Assembly: GCA_041623895.1 (NCBI GenBank)
Contig: JBFJVZ010000004.1
Coordinates: 1-47,152, forward strand
DNA: 47,152 nt
DNA from: JBFJVZ01 sp041623895
Lineage (GTDB): Bacteria; Planctomycetota; Planctomycetia; Pirellulales; Pirellulaceae
Direction: 5' to 3'
Under the pieces are notes generated by a model. It searched no databases, was not told the DNA's origin, and saw nothing but the letters and a program-made list of their open reading frames with translations. The translations under genes and the position numbers were made by a program. Of the stretch, positions 33,679-42,212 are shown piece by piece. Each line of letters opens with the position of its first letter. Within the stretch, counting starts at the first letter, position 1.

Positions 33679-34635
33679 ATGTGGGAAAAGTTGACGAAGC
33701 AATGGTTTTTGACAGCATTAGCTGTTTGCTTCGTCGTTGGCTACATTTTTGCCGACTCGCTCAAACCGCTGCTGGACATGAGTTTGCTGCGCAGCGGTAT
33801 CGTGTTCGCCGTGATGTGGGCGATGGGCGTCACATTGCACGCGGACACGATCCGCAAGAGTTTGCTCAGGCCGCTGCCAAGTATTCTGGCCATTGCCATC
33901 AATATCGCCCTGGTGCCGGCGTTGTGCTTGCCCGTGTTTTGGTTCTTGCCGGACCGGCTTGCGGGCGGATTGTTTGTCACCGCGCTCGTTCCCTGCACGT
34001 TGGCATCTGCATCGGTGTGGACGCGCAAGGCGGGCGGCGACGACTCGATCGCAATGATGACGACCGTGGTCACGAATTTGGCCTGTGTGCTGGTCATACC
34101 GCTTGGCCTGTCACTCGTCTTGTCCAAACAAGTTGATATCCCGGTGACCGAACAGATGCGAAAGCTGGCCATGATCGTCGTCGCGCCGCTGATTCTGGCA
34201 CAACTGATGCGGCGATATGGGGCGGCGCGTTGGGCTGACAGGAACAAGATCCGGATCGCCACCTGCGCTCAGATGGGCATTTTGGCCATGGTCACGTTTG
34301 GGGCGGTGGCTAGCGCCACGATGGTCTCCAAATCGGGCGGCGAATCCACCGCCTGGATCGACATGACGATGTTGATCGTCTTGGCCGTCGGCATCCATTT
34401 GGCGGCAATGTTGCTGGGAATCATCGCAGCCAAACAGACGGGTAATCCACGGGAGAGCCAGATTGCGGTTGGCATCGCCGGCAGCCAGAAAACATTGATG
34501 GTCGGTCTGCAAATCGCCATCGATTGCGGCGTCAGCGTGGTCCCCATGCTGGTCTACCACCTTGGCCAACTTACGCTCGATACGATCGTGGCCGGCAAGT
34601 GGAAAGCACGGTCGGAACAAGATAGTCAGGGATGA
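33679..34635 (+). CDS. bile acid:sodium symporter (BASS/SBF-like) family transporter
   Basis: A 318-residue protein with about nine to ten hydrophobic helices. It matches the SBF-like group through MWAMGVTLHADTIRKSL, ALVPCTLASASVWTRKAGG (the region of the first broken helix) and ITRESQIAVGIAGSQKTLMVGLQ-like text; GIAGSQKTLMVGL is the recognisable second motif. Family members carry organic anions with Na+ or H+. The YfeH/DUF4137 subgroup matches best in length. It stands alone, with a palindrome downstream (34676-34696) and rpmE next. The substrate is unknown. Confidence 0.85.
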   Translation: MWEKLTKQWFLTALAVCFVVGYIFADSLKPLLDMSLLRSGIVFAVMWAMGVTLHADTIRKSLLRPLPSILAIAINIALVPALCLPVFWFLPDRLAGGLFVTALVPCTLASASVWTRKAGGDDSIAMMTTVVTNLACVLVIPLGLSLVLSKQVDIPVTEQMRKLAMIVVAPLILAQLMRRYGAARWADRNKIRIATCAQMGILAMVTFGAVASATMVSKSGGESTAWIDMTMLIVLAVGIHLAAMLLGIIAAKQTGNPRESQIAVGIAGSQKTLMVGLQIAIDCGVSVVPMLVYHLGQLTLDTIVAGKWKARSEQDSQG

Positions 34636-34675
34636 ATCTGGTCGATCGAATTGCCGCACATCATTCGAAAACCGG

Positions 34676-34696
34676 GTAGTGGGCTAAGCCCACTAC
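34676..34696. repeat. 21-base palindrome GTAGTGGGCT-A-AGCCCACTAC
   Basis: The two 10-base arms are perfectly complementary around a single central base, so as RNA it would fold with a nine-base stem and a TAA loop. No T run follows on the plus strand. It sits between the BASS gene and rpmE and is probably a dispersed palindromic repeat rather than an intrinsic terminator. Confidence 0.65.
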
Positions 34697-34804
34697 CAAA
34701 AACCGCCTGCCCTTGAACAAACCACCCCGGATGGCGTACGATTCGGGAGTTGCGACCCTGTACATCCGCCAGGGTGGCGTTCCCCACACGACGAGAAGAT
34801 TGCC

Positions 34805-35050
34805 ATGAAAGACGGCATCCACCCCAAATACCAGGAAACGACCGTAAAATGCGGTTGTGGAAACACGTTCACCACGCGTAGCGTACGCAGCGAGTTGAAA
34901 ATCGATATCTGCAACGAGTGCCATCCTTTCTATACCGGCAAGTTGAAGTACGTGGACACGGCGGGCCGAATCGATAAGTTCCAAAAGAAATTTGCCGCCG
35001 GCTCCTATGGCAGCCTGCAGCCAAAGAAAAAGAAGAAGACAAAGAAGTAG
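34805..35050 (+). CDS. rpmE: 50S ribosomal protein L31, zinc-binding (C+) form
   Basis: An 81-residue protein opening MKDGIHPKYQETTVKCGCGN, with the four zinc-ligand Cys C16, C18, C36 and C39 in the KCGCG and CNECHPFYTGK motifs. A Lys-rich tail (PKKKKKTKK) is longer than in E. coli L31, where the family is about 70 residues. L31 bridges the two ribosomal subunits. The Cys-containing form also holds zinc, which is released when a Cys-free paralogue replaces it under zinc starvation; no paralogue lies in this window. A strong terminator follows at 35078-35115, so it is probably transcribed separately from prfA. Confidence 0.97.
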   Translation: MKDGIHPKYQETTVKCGCGNTFTTRSVRSELKIDICNECHPFYTGKLKYVDTAGRIDKFQKKFAAGSYGSLQPKKKKKTKK

Positions 35051-35077
35051 CTAAGCCACCACCGAATCACTCGACAG

Positions 35078-35115
35078 CCGCATGGTCCGCGCTTATGGAG
35101 CCATGCGGTTTTTTT
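35078..35115 (+). terminator. Rho-independent terminator after rpmE
   Basis: CCGCATGG (35078-35085) pairs perfectly with CCATGCGG (35101-35108) around a 15-base loop and is followed by seven T (35109-35115). This is a textbook intrinsic terminator, 27 bases after the rpmE stop. Confidence 0.93.
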
Positions 35116-35195
35116 CGTAACTAGGCTGTGTATTCTGCCGTACCCACAACATCAACGTTCACGCCAACAATTTCAACCGATAAGATTTCTGCATC

Positions 35196-36278
35196 ATGAG
35201 CGGATCGATTCGCGACACGCTGGAAGAAAAGCTTGCTCGCTTCGAGCAGCTTGAACGCGACATGTCGGACCCCGAGGTGCTTGGGGATGGGACCCGCATG
35301 GGTGCCACGGCGCGCGAGCATGGCGGATTGGCCAAAGTCGCCGGCAAATATCGCGACTTCAAACGATTGACCGACGAAATTCACGGCTGCCAGGAAATGG
35401 CCGAGGCCGCCAGTGACCCGGAAGAACGCGAAATGGCCGAAGCGGAGATGGTCGATCTGCGCGGCCAGCGGGAACAACTTTGGGAAGAACTGCTTTCGCT
35501 GACCGTTGGCGGTGAAGACAGCCACCGCACACGCTGCGTGATGGAAATCCGTGCGGGTACCGGGGGAGACGAAGCCGCTTTGTTCGCGCGCAACTTGTTC
35601 GAGATGTATCGTCGCTATGCTGAGCAAAAAGGCTGGAAGACGGAAGTGATGAACGCCAGTCCCACCGAAATGGGAGGCTTCAAAGAAGTCACGCTGACGC
35701 TGGAAGGCGAGAATGTTTACCGCGACTTGCAGTACGAATCCGGCGGCCATCGCGTGCAGCGTGTCCCCGAAACCGAAGCCCAGGGGCGTGTGCACACTTC
35801 CGCGGCGACCGTTGCCGTGATGCCGGAACCAGAAGACGTCGAAGTGGAACTGAAAACGGATGACTATCGCGTCGACAAATTCGGTGCTTCCGGGCCGGGC
35901 GGACAACACGTCAACAAGACCGAGTCGGCAATCCGCCTGACCCACCACGAAACCGGCATCGTTGTCTCTTGCCAGGACGAAAAAAGCCAACACAAAAACC
36001 TGGCGAAAGCGCTCCGCGTTTTGAAAGCCCGCATCTACGAACACAAACGCCAGGAAGAAGATGCCAGGCAAGCAGCAACCCGAAAAGGTCTGATTGGCTC
36101 TGGTGACCGCAGCCAACGAATCCGCACCTACAATTTTCCTCAGAACCGTTTGACTGATCACCGTATTAACCTCACGATCTACAAACTCGATCAAATCATC
36201 GCTGGTGATTTGTCACCGGTGACCGAAGCGTTGATCGAATACGACCGCGATCAGTTGCGTGGGGACATGGTCGGCTGA
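35196..36278 (+). CDS. prfA: peptide chain release factor 1
   Basis: A 360-residue class I release factor, the normal family length. The stop-codon-recognition tripeptide of RF1 (P-x-T) is PET at residues 191-193 in RVPETEAQGRVHTSA, which separates it from RF2 (SPF). The universal GGQ that enters the peptidyl transferase centre is at 235-237 (SGPGGQHVNKTESAIR). It releases proteins at UAA and UAG. The prmC gene, whose product methylates the GGQ glutamine, starts 23 bases downstream. A large open frame on the opposite strand (35121-36194) is a coding shadow. Confidence 0.98.
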   Translation: MSGSIRDTLEEKLARFEQLERDMSDPEVLGDGTRMGATAREHGGLAKVAGKYRDFKRLTDEIHGCQEMAEAASDPEEREMAEAEMVDLRGQREQLWEELLSLTVGGEDSHRTRCVMEIRAGTGGDEAALFARNLFEMYRRYAEQKGWKTEVMNASPTEMGGFKEVTLTLEGENVYRDLQYESGGHRVQRVPETEAQGRVHTSAATVAVMPEPEDVEVELKTDDYRVDKFGASGPGGQHVNKTESAIRLTHHETGIVVSCQDEKSQHKNLAKALRVLKARIYEHKRQEEDARQAATRKGLIGSGDRSQRIRTYNFPQNRLTDHRINLTIYKLDQIIAGDLSPVTEALIEYDRDQLRGDMVG

Positions 36279-36300
36279 ATGCGCAAGGTCAGGAATCGCC

Positions 36301-37188
36301 ATGTCTGATAGCCAGGGGGAGCAATGGACCGTACTGCGGCTGTTGGCATGGACTACCGACTTCTTCAAGAAACGCGGCAGCCAATCGCCCCGTTTAGACG
36401 CCGAAATCTTGTTGGCTCACGCCCGCGAGTGCAGCCGCGTTGAGCTCTACACCGCGTTCGCCGAAGTGCCTTCGGATGAGCAACGGATCGCCTTTCGTGA
36501 ACTGGTTCGTCGACGCGGTGAAGGCATGCCGGTCGCGCAGCTGGTGGGATACCGCGAGTTCTATTCGCTGCGGTTTCGAGTCAATGAATTCGTGTTGATC
36601 CCCCGACCGGAAACGGAGCACGTGGTCATCGAGGCGCTCGATTGCGGCAGAGAAATGCAGCTCAATGACCGTCCCTTGCAGATCGCGGATGTCGGGACGG
36701 GCAGTGGAGCCATCGCGATCGCCCTGGCTAAGAACCTTGCCGGCGCCAGAATCACCGCGATCGACGAGAGTGATCAGGCGCTGAAAATCGCAGTCTGGAA
36801 TGCCGAACAGCATCACGTCGATTCGCAAATCAACTTTGTCGACAGTGATTTGCTCAATTCGGTACAGTCGCCGGAAAAATTTGACTTGATTTGCAGTAAC
36901 CCGCCTTACATCAGTGAGGCAGAGTATGCGGAGTTGCCCAAAGACGTTCGCGAGTATGAGCCCCGCGGAGCTCTGCTGGCCGGCCCCGACGGCACGGAAG
37001 TGATCAAAAGGCTGTTGGGCGAATCATACAACCGCCTGCATTCTGGCGGTCGATTGATCATCGAGCTCAGTCCCATGATTGCCGATGCCTGTGCCGAGTT
37101 GGCCGGCGAAATCTCGGAGCTGAATGACTTGAAGTTCATCAAGGACTTGGCGGGGCACCGTCGCGTGATGTCGCTGCGACGAGTGTAG
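36301..37188 (+). CDS. prmC: release factor glutamine N5-methyltransferase
   Basis: A 295-residue protein (from ATG 36301; an upstream ATG at 36259 overlaps prfA and adds nothing family-like). It has the N-terminal helical domain with LAHARECSRVELYT and the RRRGEGMPVAQLVGYREFY / FVLIPRPETE linker at about 70-106. The SAM-binding VGTGSGAIAIALA lies at 131-143 and the catalytic NPPY at 200-203 (SNPPYISEAEYAELP). It methylates the GGQ glutamine of RF1/RF2. The prfA-prmC pairing is the classical arrangement. It converges with the pectate lyase gene, whose end is 20 bases away. Confidence 0.96.
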   Translation: MSDSQGEQWTVLRLLAWTTDFFKKRGSQSPRLDAEILLAHARECSRVELYTAFAEVPSDEQRIAFRELVRRRGEGMPVAQLVGYREFYSLRFRVNEFVLIPRPETEHVVIEALDCGREMQLNDRPLQIADVGTGSGAIAIALAKNLAGARITAIDESDQALKIAVWNAEQHHVDSQINFVDSDLLNSVQSPEKFDLICSNPPYISEAEYAELPKDVREYEPRGALLAGPDGTEVIKRLLGESYNRLHSGGRLIIELSPMIADACAELAGEISELNDLKFIKDLAGHRRVMSLRRV

Positions 37189-37208
37189 AGGGCCAGTCTA
37201 AGGGATCG

Positions 37209-38690
37209 TCACCGCTGCGGTTGACTTTGCAAATACTCGCACAACATTCTGGCGTTTTCGATAAACGTTTCGGACTTGATGACGCCGACATCCGTTGCGA
37301 CCTTGCGGCCTTTCAAATCGCGGACGAATCCTGCCGTTGGCCAGGCACCGTTGGACCGCTGAACCCTTAACACCTCGGCCGCTTTGGCTACCAGCTGGCC
37401 ACGGTCCTGGATCGGCTGAGCTCGTTTACCAACCATTGTTTGGTATTCTTTTTCGATTTCATCCAACTCCGAATCCCACACGAAACCGTAGTGATCGGGC
37501 ATCTCGCGATCATCATAGGTCAATTCGTAGCGACTGTTGAAATACAGCGGCTTGTTGGTCTTCAGCTCATAAAACCTTGCCAATCGACCGTCCCCGCGCA
37601 AACAGGTGCGCAGGTACTTCAACGCTCGTGGAATCGGCTCGAGGAATCTCTTGTCTGTTGTGGCCCGGTATAACACCATCAACGTTCGCAGCGTGTCTTG
37701 CGATTCGCGCGCCGTGATGGCCGGTGGCTCGAATTTTCGATCCCAAACCGGTTGCATGTTTCGATCGTACTGTTGCGCCCAAGCGGGTTGAGGATCGGGC
37801 AGTTGTGCGAGCAACAGGAATCGGCCGCCGCGAACCGCGCTGTGCCGGTAGCGATCATCATTGTAGATCTCCCAGGCCAGCAACATTGTCTCGATCATGT
37901 TCATGGTGATGCGATCATTCAGCATGTAGCAGCCGCTGAAATCGTTGCCCGAGCGCCGCGACCAGGTCTGCGGATAGGTCGCAGCGATGACGGGGTAGTG
38001 GCTTTCGCTGGGAGCCTCCATGGGAAAGCGGTCGTAGTTGTGTCCCCACGCTCCAATCGGATATTGCGCCCCCAGCGTCGACCGCAATGCATAAGTTGCT
38101 GCGTCATGAACACGCTGGTCCTTGAACTCCAGTGCCTGATCCAACCGTGCCAGAAATCGGATAGCCGCCGGCGTGACGTCGTCGTCAATCAAAGTCATGT
38201 TGGTTTTATATTTACGTTGCCGCCAAACGTCCCAGCCGCCCGGTTCTGGTGTGACCGGGATGCGGTCCCGGCTGCCCTGCGGCTCCACGCGATAAGGAAT
38301 CTTCTTTCGAGGTTCGGGGTCAAATTCAATCGAGTAACCCCAGCCGCCGCTTCGCAACTGGCCCCTGATCAATGCCTCGCCGGCGGCCTTGGCGGCCTGC
38401 AAATGAACATCGTCACCCGTGGCGGCATAAGCATCCAAAAAAACCAGGCCAACGGCCGGCGTGCCCGGCGGCTGCACCCAAACTCTGTCGGGACCGGCAA
38501 CACCTTCACCATTGCTGTGAACGCCATCGGTGCTGGAGACCCAAGCGTAGCCGCCATGATCTGCAATGGTCTGGAACATGAAAGACGTGCCGCGGCGAAG
38601 TGCATCACGGACCTGGTTGCTATCTGGCGTTTCGGCATAGCAGGCAGCGGCCGAAAGCAAGAGTGTCGCGAGCGAGATGACATACTTCAT
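37209..38690 (-). CDS. exported pectate lyase-like protein (PL10 / Pec_lyase family)
   Basis: A 493-residue protein (start ATG 38690; the frame extends 12 residues further without sense). The signal peptide is MKYVISLATLLLSAAACYAE. The mature protein is an alpha/alpha-toroid with family-like motifs GGWGYSIEFDPEP, TLIDDDVTPAAIRFLARL (Asp 169-171) and YNDDRYRHSAVRGGRFLLLA. Metal-ion and catalytic residues of PL10 lie in the DDD region, which is conserved here. Known family activity is eliminative cleavage of polygalacturonate; marine planctomycetes often carry such proteins for algal or plant polysaccharide. It lies 103 bases downstream of purD on the same strand. Confidence 0.75.
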   Translation of the reverse strand: MKYVISLATLLLSAAACYAETPDSNQVRDALRRGTSFMFQTIADHGGYAWVSSTDGVHSNGEGVAGPDRVWVQPPGTPAVGLVFLDAYAATGDDVHLQAAKAAGEALIRGQLRSGGWGYSIEFDPEPRKKIPYRVEPQGSRDRIPVTPEPGGWDVWRQRKYKTNMTLIDDDVTPAAIRFLARLDQALEFKDQRVHDAATYALRSTLGAQYPIGAWGHNYDRFPMEAPSESHYPVIAATYPQTWSRRSGNDFSGCYMLNDRITMNMIETMLLAWEIYNDDRYRHSAVRGGRFLLLAQLPDPQPAWAQQYDRNMQPVWDRKFEPPAITARESQDTLRTLMVLYRATTDKRFLEPIPRALKYLRTCLRGDGRLARFYELKTNKPLYFNSRYELTYDDREMPDHYGFVWDSELDEIEKEYQTMVGKRAQPIQDRGQLVAKAAEVLRVQRSNGAWPTAGFVRDLKGRKVATDVGVIKSETFIENARMLCEYLQSQPQR

Positions 38691-38792
38691 AAGATCAGTA
38701 AGTTGTTTGTTTGCACGGGATTGCAATGCCCTCCTTCCGGGAGGTTCGGACGTTTAAACGGCCGGGGAAGGCAGCGCGCGTGTACCGTGCTT

Positions 38793-40097
38793 TTAGGTTT
38801 GGCTCGGCTCCAGCGCTTTATCGCTGATGTCTTTGCGGCACCAGGCGCCCTGCCAACGAATTTCCTTGACCGCTTTATAGGCTTGCAATTTTGCTGCGCT
38901 GATACTGCTGCCGATGGCGGTAACACCTAAAACTCGTCCACCTGCATTGACAACCTTGCCGTCATCATCCAGTGCAGTGCCGGCATGAAAGACCTTGACG
39001 TCTTCGATCGCGTCCGCCCTCTTCAACCCGGTGATCTCGCGTCCTTTCTCATAGCTGCCCGGATAACCTTCACTAGCCATCACCACGCAAATGCTCGGTC
39101 GTTCGTCCCACTGCAATGGTTCCAGTTCGCCAAGTCGTCCATCGACGGCGGCCTCCAAGACGTCAACCAGATCTGTCGTTAGCCGCATCAACAACGGCTG
39201 GCACTCTGGATCACCGAACCGCACATTGAACTCCAAGACTTTGGGTCCGGCAGGGGTCAGCATCAACCCGGCATACAACACACCTTTGAAGGGCCGCCTG
39301 GCTCGTTTCAAGGCGTGCACCACCGGCACCAGTACATCGCACTCGATGCGCGTCGTCATCTCTTCGTCAACAATGGGTGTGGGACAGTAGGCTCCCATGC
39401 CGCCGGTGTTGGGACCGGTGTCACCGTCGTAAGCCGGCTTATGATCTTGCGCGGCCGGCAAGGTCACAATCGTTTCACCGTCCGTGATGGCCAGAATACT
39501 CGCCTCTTGGCCGGTTAGTCTTTCTTCGATGATCAGTTCATTGCCTGCTGCGCCGAACTCTCGTCGCGACGCAATCCGGTCAATCGCCTCCAGTGCCTCG
39601 CTGCGCGTGCTGCAAACAATCACTCCTTTGCCCGCAGCCAGGCCGTCGGCCTTGACGACGACGGGCACAGACTCGTTGGGCTCGGGGTATCGATCTTTGA
39701 TGTATCGAATGGCTTCGTCGCCACTACGAAAGGTTCGATAATCGGCGGTGGGGATATCGGCGGTGTGCAGCAGATTCTTGCAAAACACCTTGCTGCCTTC
39801 CAATTCGGCGGCGGCCTTGGAGGGCCCGAACACACGCAAACCTGCACTCTCCATCTCGTCGACCAAGCCAGCCACCAACGGTGCTTCAGGGCCGACGACG
39901 GTGATGTCGATTGCCTCTTTCTTGGCAAATTCGACCAGTGCATCGATATCGCTGGCGGCAATGGGAACATTGATGGCATCGCGGGCGGTTCCGGCATTCC
40001 CCGGAGCCACGAAGACTTTGTCTACCCTGGGACTTTGGCCGATTTTCCAAGCTAAAGCGTGCTCACGACCACCACCACCGACCACCAGAATCTTCAT
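38793..40097 (-). CDS. purD: phosphoribosylamine-glycine ligase (GARS)
   Basis: A 434-residue ATP-grasp enzyme of normal length. It opens MKILVVGGGGREHALAWKIG and continues with VFVAPGNAGTA (phosphoribosylamine pocket). The ATP-grasp core has VVKADGLAAGKGVIVC, LIIEERLTGQEASILAITDG, PNTGGMGAYCPTP, LYAGLMLTPAGPKVLEFNVR and RFGDPECQPLL. It makes glycinamide ribonucleotide from phosphoribosylamine, glycine and ATP, the second step of purine synthesis. No other purine gene is beside it. Its upstream region (40098-40600) is shared with the divergent cupredoxin cluster. Confidence 0.98.
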   Translation of the reverse strand: MKILVVGGGGREHALAWKIGQSPRVDKVFVAPGNAGTARDAINVPIAASDIDALVEFAKKEAIDITVVGPEAPLVAGLVDEMESAGLRVFGPSKAAAELEGSKVFCKNLLHTADIPTADYRTFRSGDEAIRYIKDRYPEPNESVPVVVKADGLAAGKGVIVCSTRSEALEAIDRIASRREFGAAGNELIIEERLTGQEASILAITDGETIVTLPAAQDHKPAYDGDTGPNTGGMGAYCPTPIVDEEMTTRIECDVLVPVVHALKRARRPFKGVLYAGLMLTPAGPKVLEFNVRFGDPECQPLLMRLTTDLVDVLEAAVDGRLGELEPLQWDERPSICVVMASEGYPGSYEKGREITGLKRADAIEDVKVFHAGTALDDDGKVVNAGGRVLGVTAIGSSISAAKLQAYKAVKEIRWQGAWCRKDISDKALEPSQT

Positions 40098-40600
40098 CGC
40101 TGGACCCGTATCTTCCGTTTAACCCGACGCTGAAGGCGACACATGTTTACCCCTGCGAACTCTTCTGCCAGGACGCCGGGCAACCGATCGGCCGCCAATC
40201 AACCGAAAAAGTAATGACAGGTGCGTCAATCTATCGGGTGTGGTCCGACGATTACAGATGCCGCTCAGAATCCCGTGTGCACATAGGAAAATTGCAGCGA
40301 CTTAGCGGGCCTCAGCGGTAGACAACCGACCACTACGTAATACAATTGAAGAAGTCCTACCGAGGGATAAAATTCTGCCATCCATCCCACAAAGCCCCAC
40401 CCCACGGATGGCACATTCCTCGATGACGACTAATTTGATGAGGGCGGCGACTGACTCCACTCGGTCGTCGCCTTTTCTGTTTGGTCGTCCTTCCCCATCA
40501 ACTTTGATTAAGTTACCTAAATGCCAGCCGATTTGACTTCGGCTGAAGTATGGGAACAATCGACCACGACTGACATAATCCATTTCCAGGGAGAAACCTG
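40098..40600. other. divergent intergenic region between purD and the cupredoxin cluster
   Basis: About 500 bases, no credible gene (a 37-codon frame from 40422 crosses a hairpin). The purD side holds its upstream region. The right half, toward the cupredoxin gene, contains a possible -10 box TACAAT (40341-40346) and three consecutive hairpins listed separately. No purine-riboswitch conserved core was recognised. Confidence 0.5.
40341..40545 (+). promoter_or_regulatory. candidate structured leader of the cupredoxin/oxidase-assembly transcript
   Basis: After a possible -10 box TACAAT (40341-40346, no good -35), three stems follow. First, TGCCATCC (40376-40383) with GGATGGCA (40406-40413), eight perfect pairs around a C-rich loop. 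Second, GGCGAC (40446-40451) with GTCGCC (40467-40472), followed by TTTTCTGTTT, terminator-like. Third, CAGCCGA (40525-40531) with TCGGCTG (40539-40545). The gene starts at 40601 with GGGAG about 8 bases ahead. This order fits an attenuating leader, but no known riboswitch class is recognised and chance hairpins in GC-rich DNA are possible. Confidence 0.4.
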
Positions 40601-41380
40601 ATGACGCGAAACCTTCTCGGTGCCGTTGCCTTGTTGATGCTGCTTGCGACGCCCGCAGTGGCGGAGAAAACGGGCGATTTGAAGATTACCTTTAAATTGA
40701 AAGGGGACGCACCCGAACGGGGAAAACTGGACGTTAACAAGGATGTTGAATTCTGCGGTAAGTTCGGTTTGCTGGACGAGCGATTGATCGTCAACAAAGA
40801 GAATAACGGCATCGCCAATGTTGTCGTCTATGTCTACACCGGCAGCCGCGGGGGAACGAAATTGCCAAAGATGGATCCGCCTAAGAACAAACACGAGCTG
40901 GCGAACCAGAACTGCCGCTTCGAGCCACACATCGTCATTGCACAGGCCGGCGACACGTTGACTGTTTCCAATCCTGACACCGTCGGTCACAACGCGAATC
41001 TCAGCTTTTTGAAAAACACCGCACTGAACTTCACCTTGGCTGCAGGCGCTAAGAAAGACGTCGAAATCAAACAGGCGGAACCGGCACCGATTCCGGTCGC
41101 CTGCAACATTCATCCGTGGATGCAAGCGAAGTTAGTTGTGTTGGAACATCCATTCGCCGCGGTCAGCGACGAAAACGGCGAACTTGTGATCAAGGGCTTG
41201 CCGGCCGGAGAAGAGATTGTCTTCCGTGCCTATCACGAAGCCGGAACTTTTCGCGAAGAGATCTATATCAACGGCAAGAAAGATGAGTGGAAGTTAAACC
41301 GCTTTGAATTGGATATCAAAGAGGGTGACAACGATCTTGGTGTTGTGGAAATCCCGGTCGATCAATTCAAGCTTGACTGA
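40601..41380 (+). CDS. exported cupredoxin-like protein with intact type-1 copper ligands
   Basis: A 259-residue protein with signal peptide (LLGAVALLMLLATPAVAE). The cupredoxin core spans about 70-180. The type-1 copper set is complete: His130 (DTVGHNANL), Cys168, His171 and Met174 (VACNIHPWM). C52 and C105 could form a disulfide. The C-terminal part (about 185-250: ENGELVIKGLPAGEEIVFRA) is a small beta domain often linked to such plastocyanin-like 'methylamine utilisation' proteins. It should carry electrons in the periplasm, perhaps toward the oxidase whose assembly factors are downstream. It is separated from its paralogue by a strong terminator (41407-41440). Confidence 0.88.
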   Translation: MTRNLLGAVALLMLLATPAVAEKTGDLKITFKLKGDAPERGKLDVNKDVEFCGKFGLLDERLIVNKENNGIANVVVYVYTGSRGGTKLPKMDPPKNKHELANQNCRFEPHIVIAQAGDTLTVSNPDTVGHNANLSFLKNTALNFTLAAGAKKDVEIKQAEPAPIPVACNIHPWMQAKLVVLEHPFAAVSDENGELVIKGLPAGEEIVFRAYHEAGTFREEIYINGKKDEWKLNRFELDIKEGDNDLGVVEIPVDQFKLD

Positions 41381-41406
41381 CGCTTAAATCCCTAATCGAA
41401 GAACCC

Positions 41407-41440
41407 AAACGGCTGCGACCCGCGTGCAGCCGTTTTTTTT
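41407..41440 (+). terminator. Rho-independent terminator between the two cupredoxin genes
   Basis: AAACGGCTGC (41407-41416) and GCAGCCGTTT (41426-41435) form a perfect 10-base stem around GACCCGCGT, followed by TTTTT (to 41440; eight T in a row from 41433). It starts 26 bases after the first cupredoxin stop and ends only 13 bases before the second cupredoxin ATG. Confidence 0.93.
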
Positions 41441-41453
41441 GGTGAGGCAGAAA

Positions 41454-42212
41454 ATGAGGGCGTCGTTACTGATAGTCGCGTCATGTTTTTGGTCGACCGT
41501 GGCGGCGGCCCAGCAGCTCGGTGACTTGAAGATCACCTTCCAAGCCAAAGGTGACATTCCCAAAGCGAAAGTAATTCGTGGCGTGCCCGCGGGCGCTGCT
41601 ATGCCAATCAATGACGATAGCCTGGTGATCAACACCAAGAACCAAGGTGTTGCCAATGTTCTCGTCCACGTATACACGGGGACTCGCGGCGGTACGCAAC
41701 TGCCGAAACAGGAACATCGGAATTACAAGCAGACGGTAACTTGTCGAAACTTTAGCTTTGATCCGCACTTCATCGTCGCCCAGGTGGGCGATACGGTTGA
41801 GTTCGTCAATTCCGATCCTGTTGCTCAGATCGTCAACGTTGCCTTCCTGCGAAATAGCGTGGTCAACCTCGTGCTCTCCGCGAATCAAAGTCGCGAGATC
41901 GCACTCAAGCTTCCCGAACCATCTCCGATGCCGGTTTCGTCAGGCATTCACCCTTGGATGAAGGGATGGATTGCAGTGCTTGATCATCCGTTTGCATCGC
42001 TGAGCGACGAAAACGGTGAACTGACGATTAAGAACTTGCCGGCGGGAGACGTAGTTGTCTTCCGCGCCTTTCATGAGCGCGCCAAGTTTTCCGAGAAAAT
42101 CTTCGTCAATGGCAACCAGGTCCAATGGGTGCGTAACCGCTTCGAGGTCCCTATCAAACCGGGCTTGAATGATTTTGGCATCGTCCAGATTCCCAGCGAT
42201 CAATTTAAGTAG
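41454..42212 (+). CDS. cupredoxin-like paralogue lacking two copper ligands
   Basis: A 252-residue exported protein (signal SLLIVASCFWSTVAAAQQ; ATG 41454 is favoured by GGTGAGG at 41441-41447). It aligns along its length with the preceding protein (LGDLKITFQAKGD, NVLVHVYTGTRGGTQLP, IHPWMKGWIAVLDHPFASLS, SDENGELTIKNLPAGD). The type-1 copper His is Gln125 and the Cys is Ser163, while His166 and Met169 of IHPWM remain, so a normal blue copper centre cannot form. It may be a structural or regulatory partner, or bind copper differently. It sits directly after a strong terminator, so its level may differ from that of the first copy. It precedes the cytochrome c gene. Confidence 0.88.
   Translation: MRASLLIVASCFWSTVAAAQQLGDLKITFQAKGDIPKAKVIRGVPAGAAMPINDDSLVINTKNQGVANVLVHVYTGTRGGTQLPKQEHRNYKQTVTCRNFSFDPHFIVAQVGDTVEFVNSDPVAQIVNVAFLRNSVVNLVLSANQSREIALKLPEPSPMPVSSGIHPWMKGWIAVLDHPFASLSDENGELTIKNLPAGDVVVFRAFHERAKFSEKIFVNGNQVQWVRNRFEVPIKPGLNDFGIVQIPSDQFK

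Noticed and set aside
34676..34696. intrinsic terminator of the BASS gene
   Set aside because: The stem is perfect but no T run follows, and the loop is very small. It looks like a dispersed palindrome.
35121..36194. 357-codon minus-strand frame opposite prfA
   Set aside because: prfA is unmistakable on the plus strand; the antisense product has no recognisable motif and is a GC-codon shadow.
40422..40535. 37-codon leader peptide before the cupredoxin gene
   Set aside because: No ribosome-binding site and no regulatory codon run; it crosses the terminator-like hairpin and is more likely chance.
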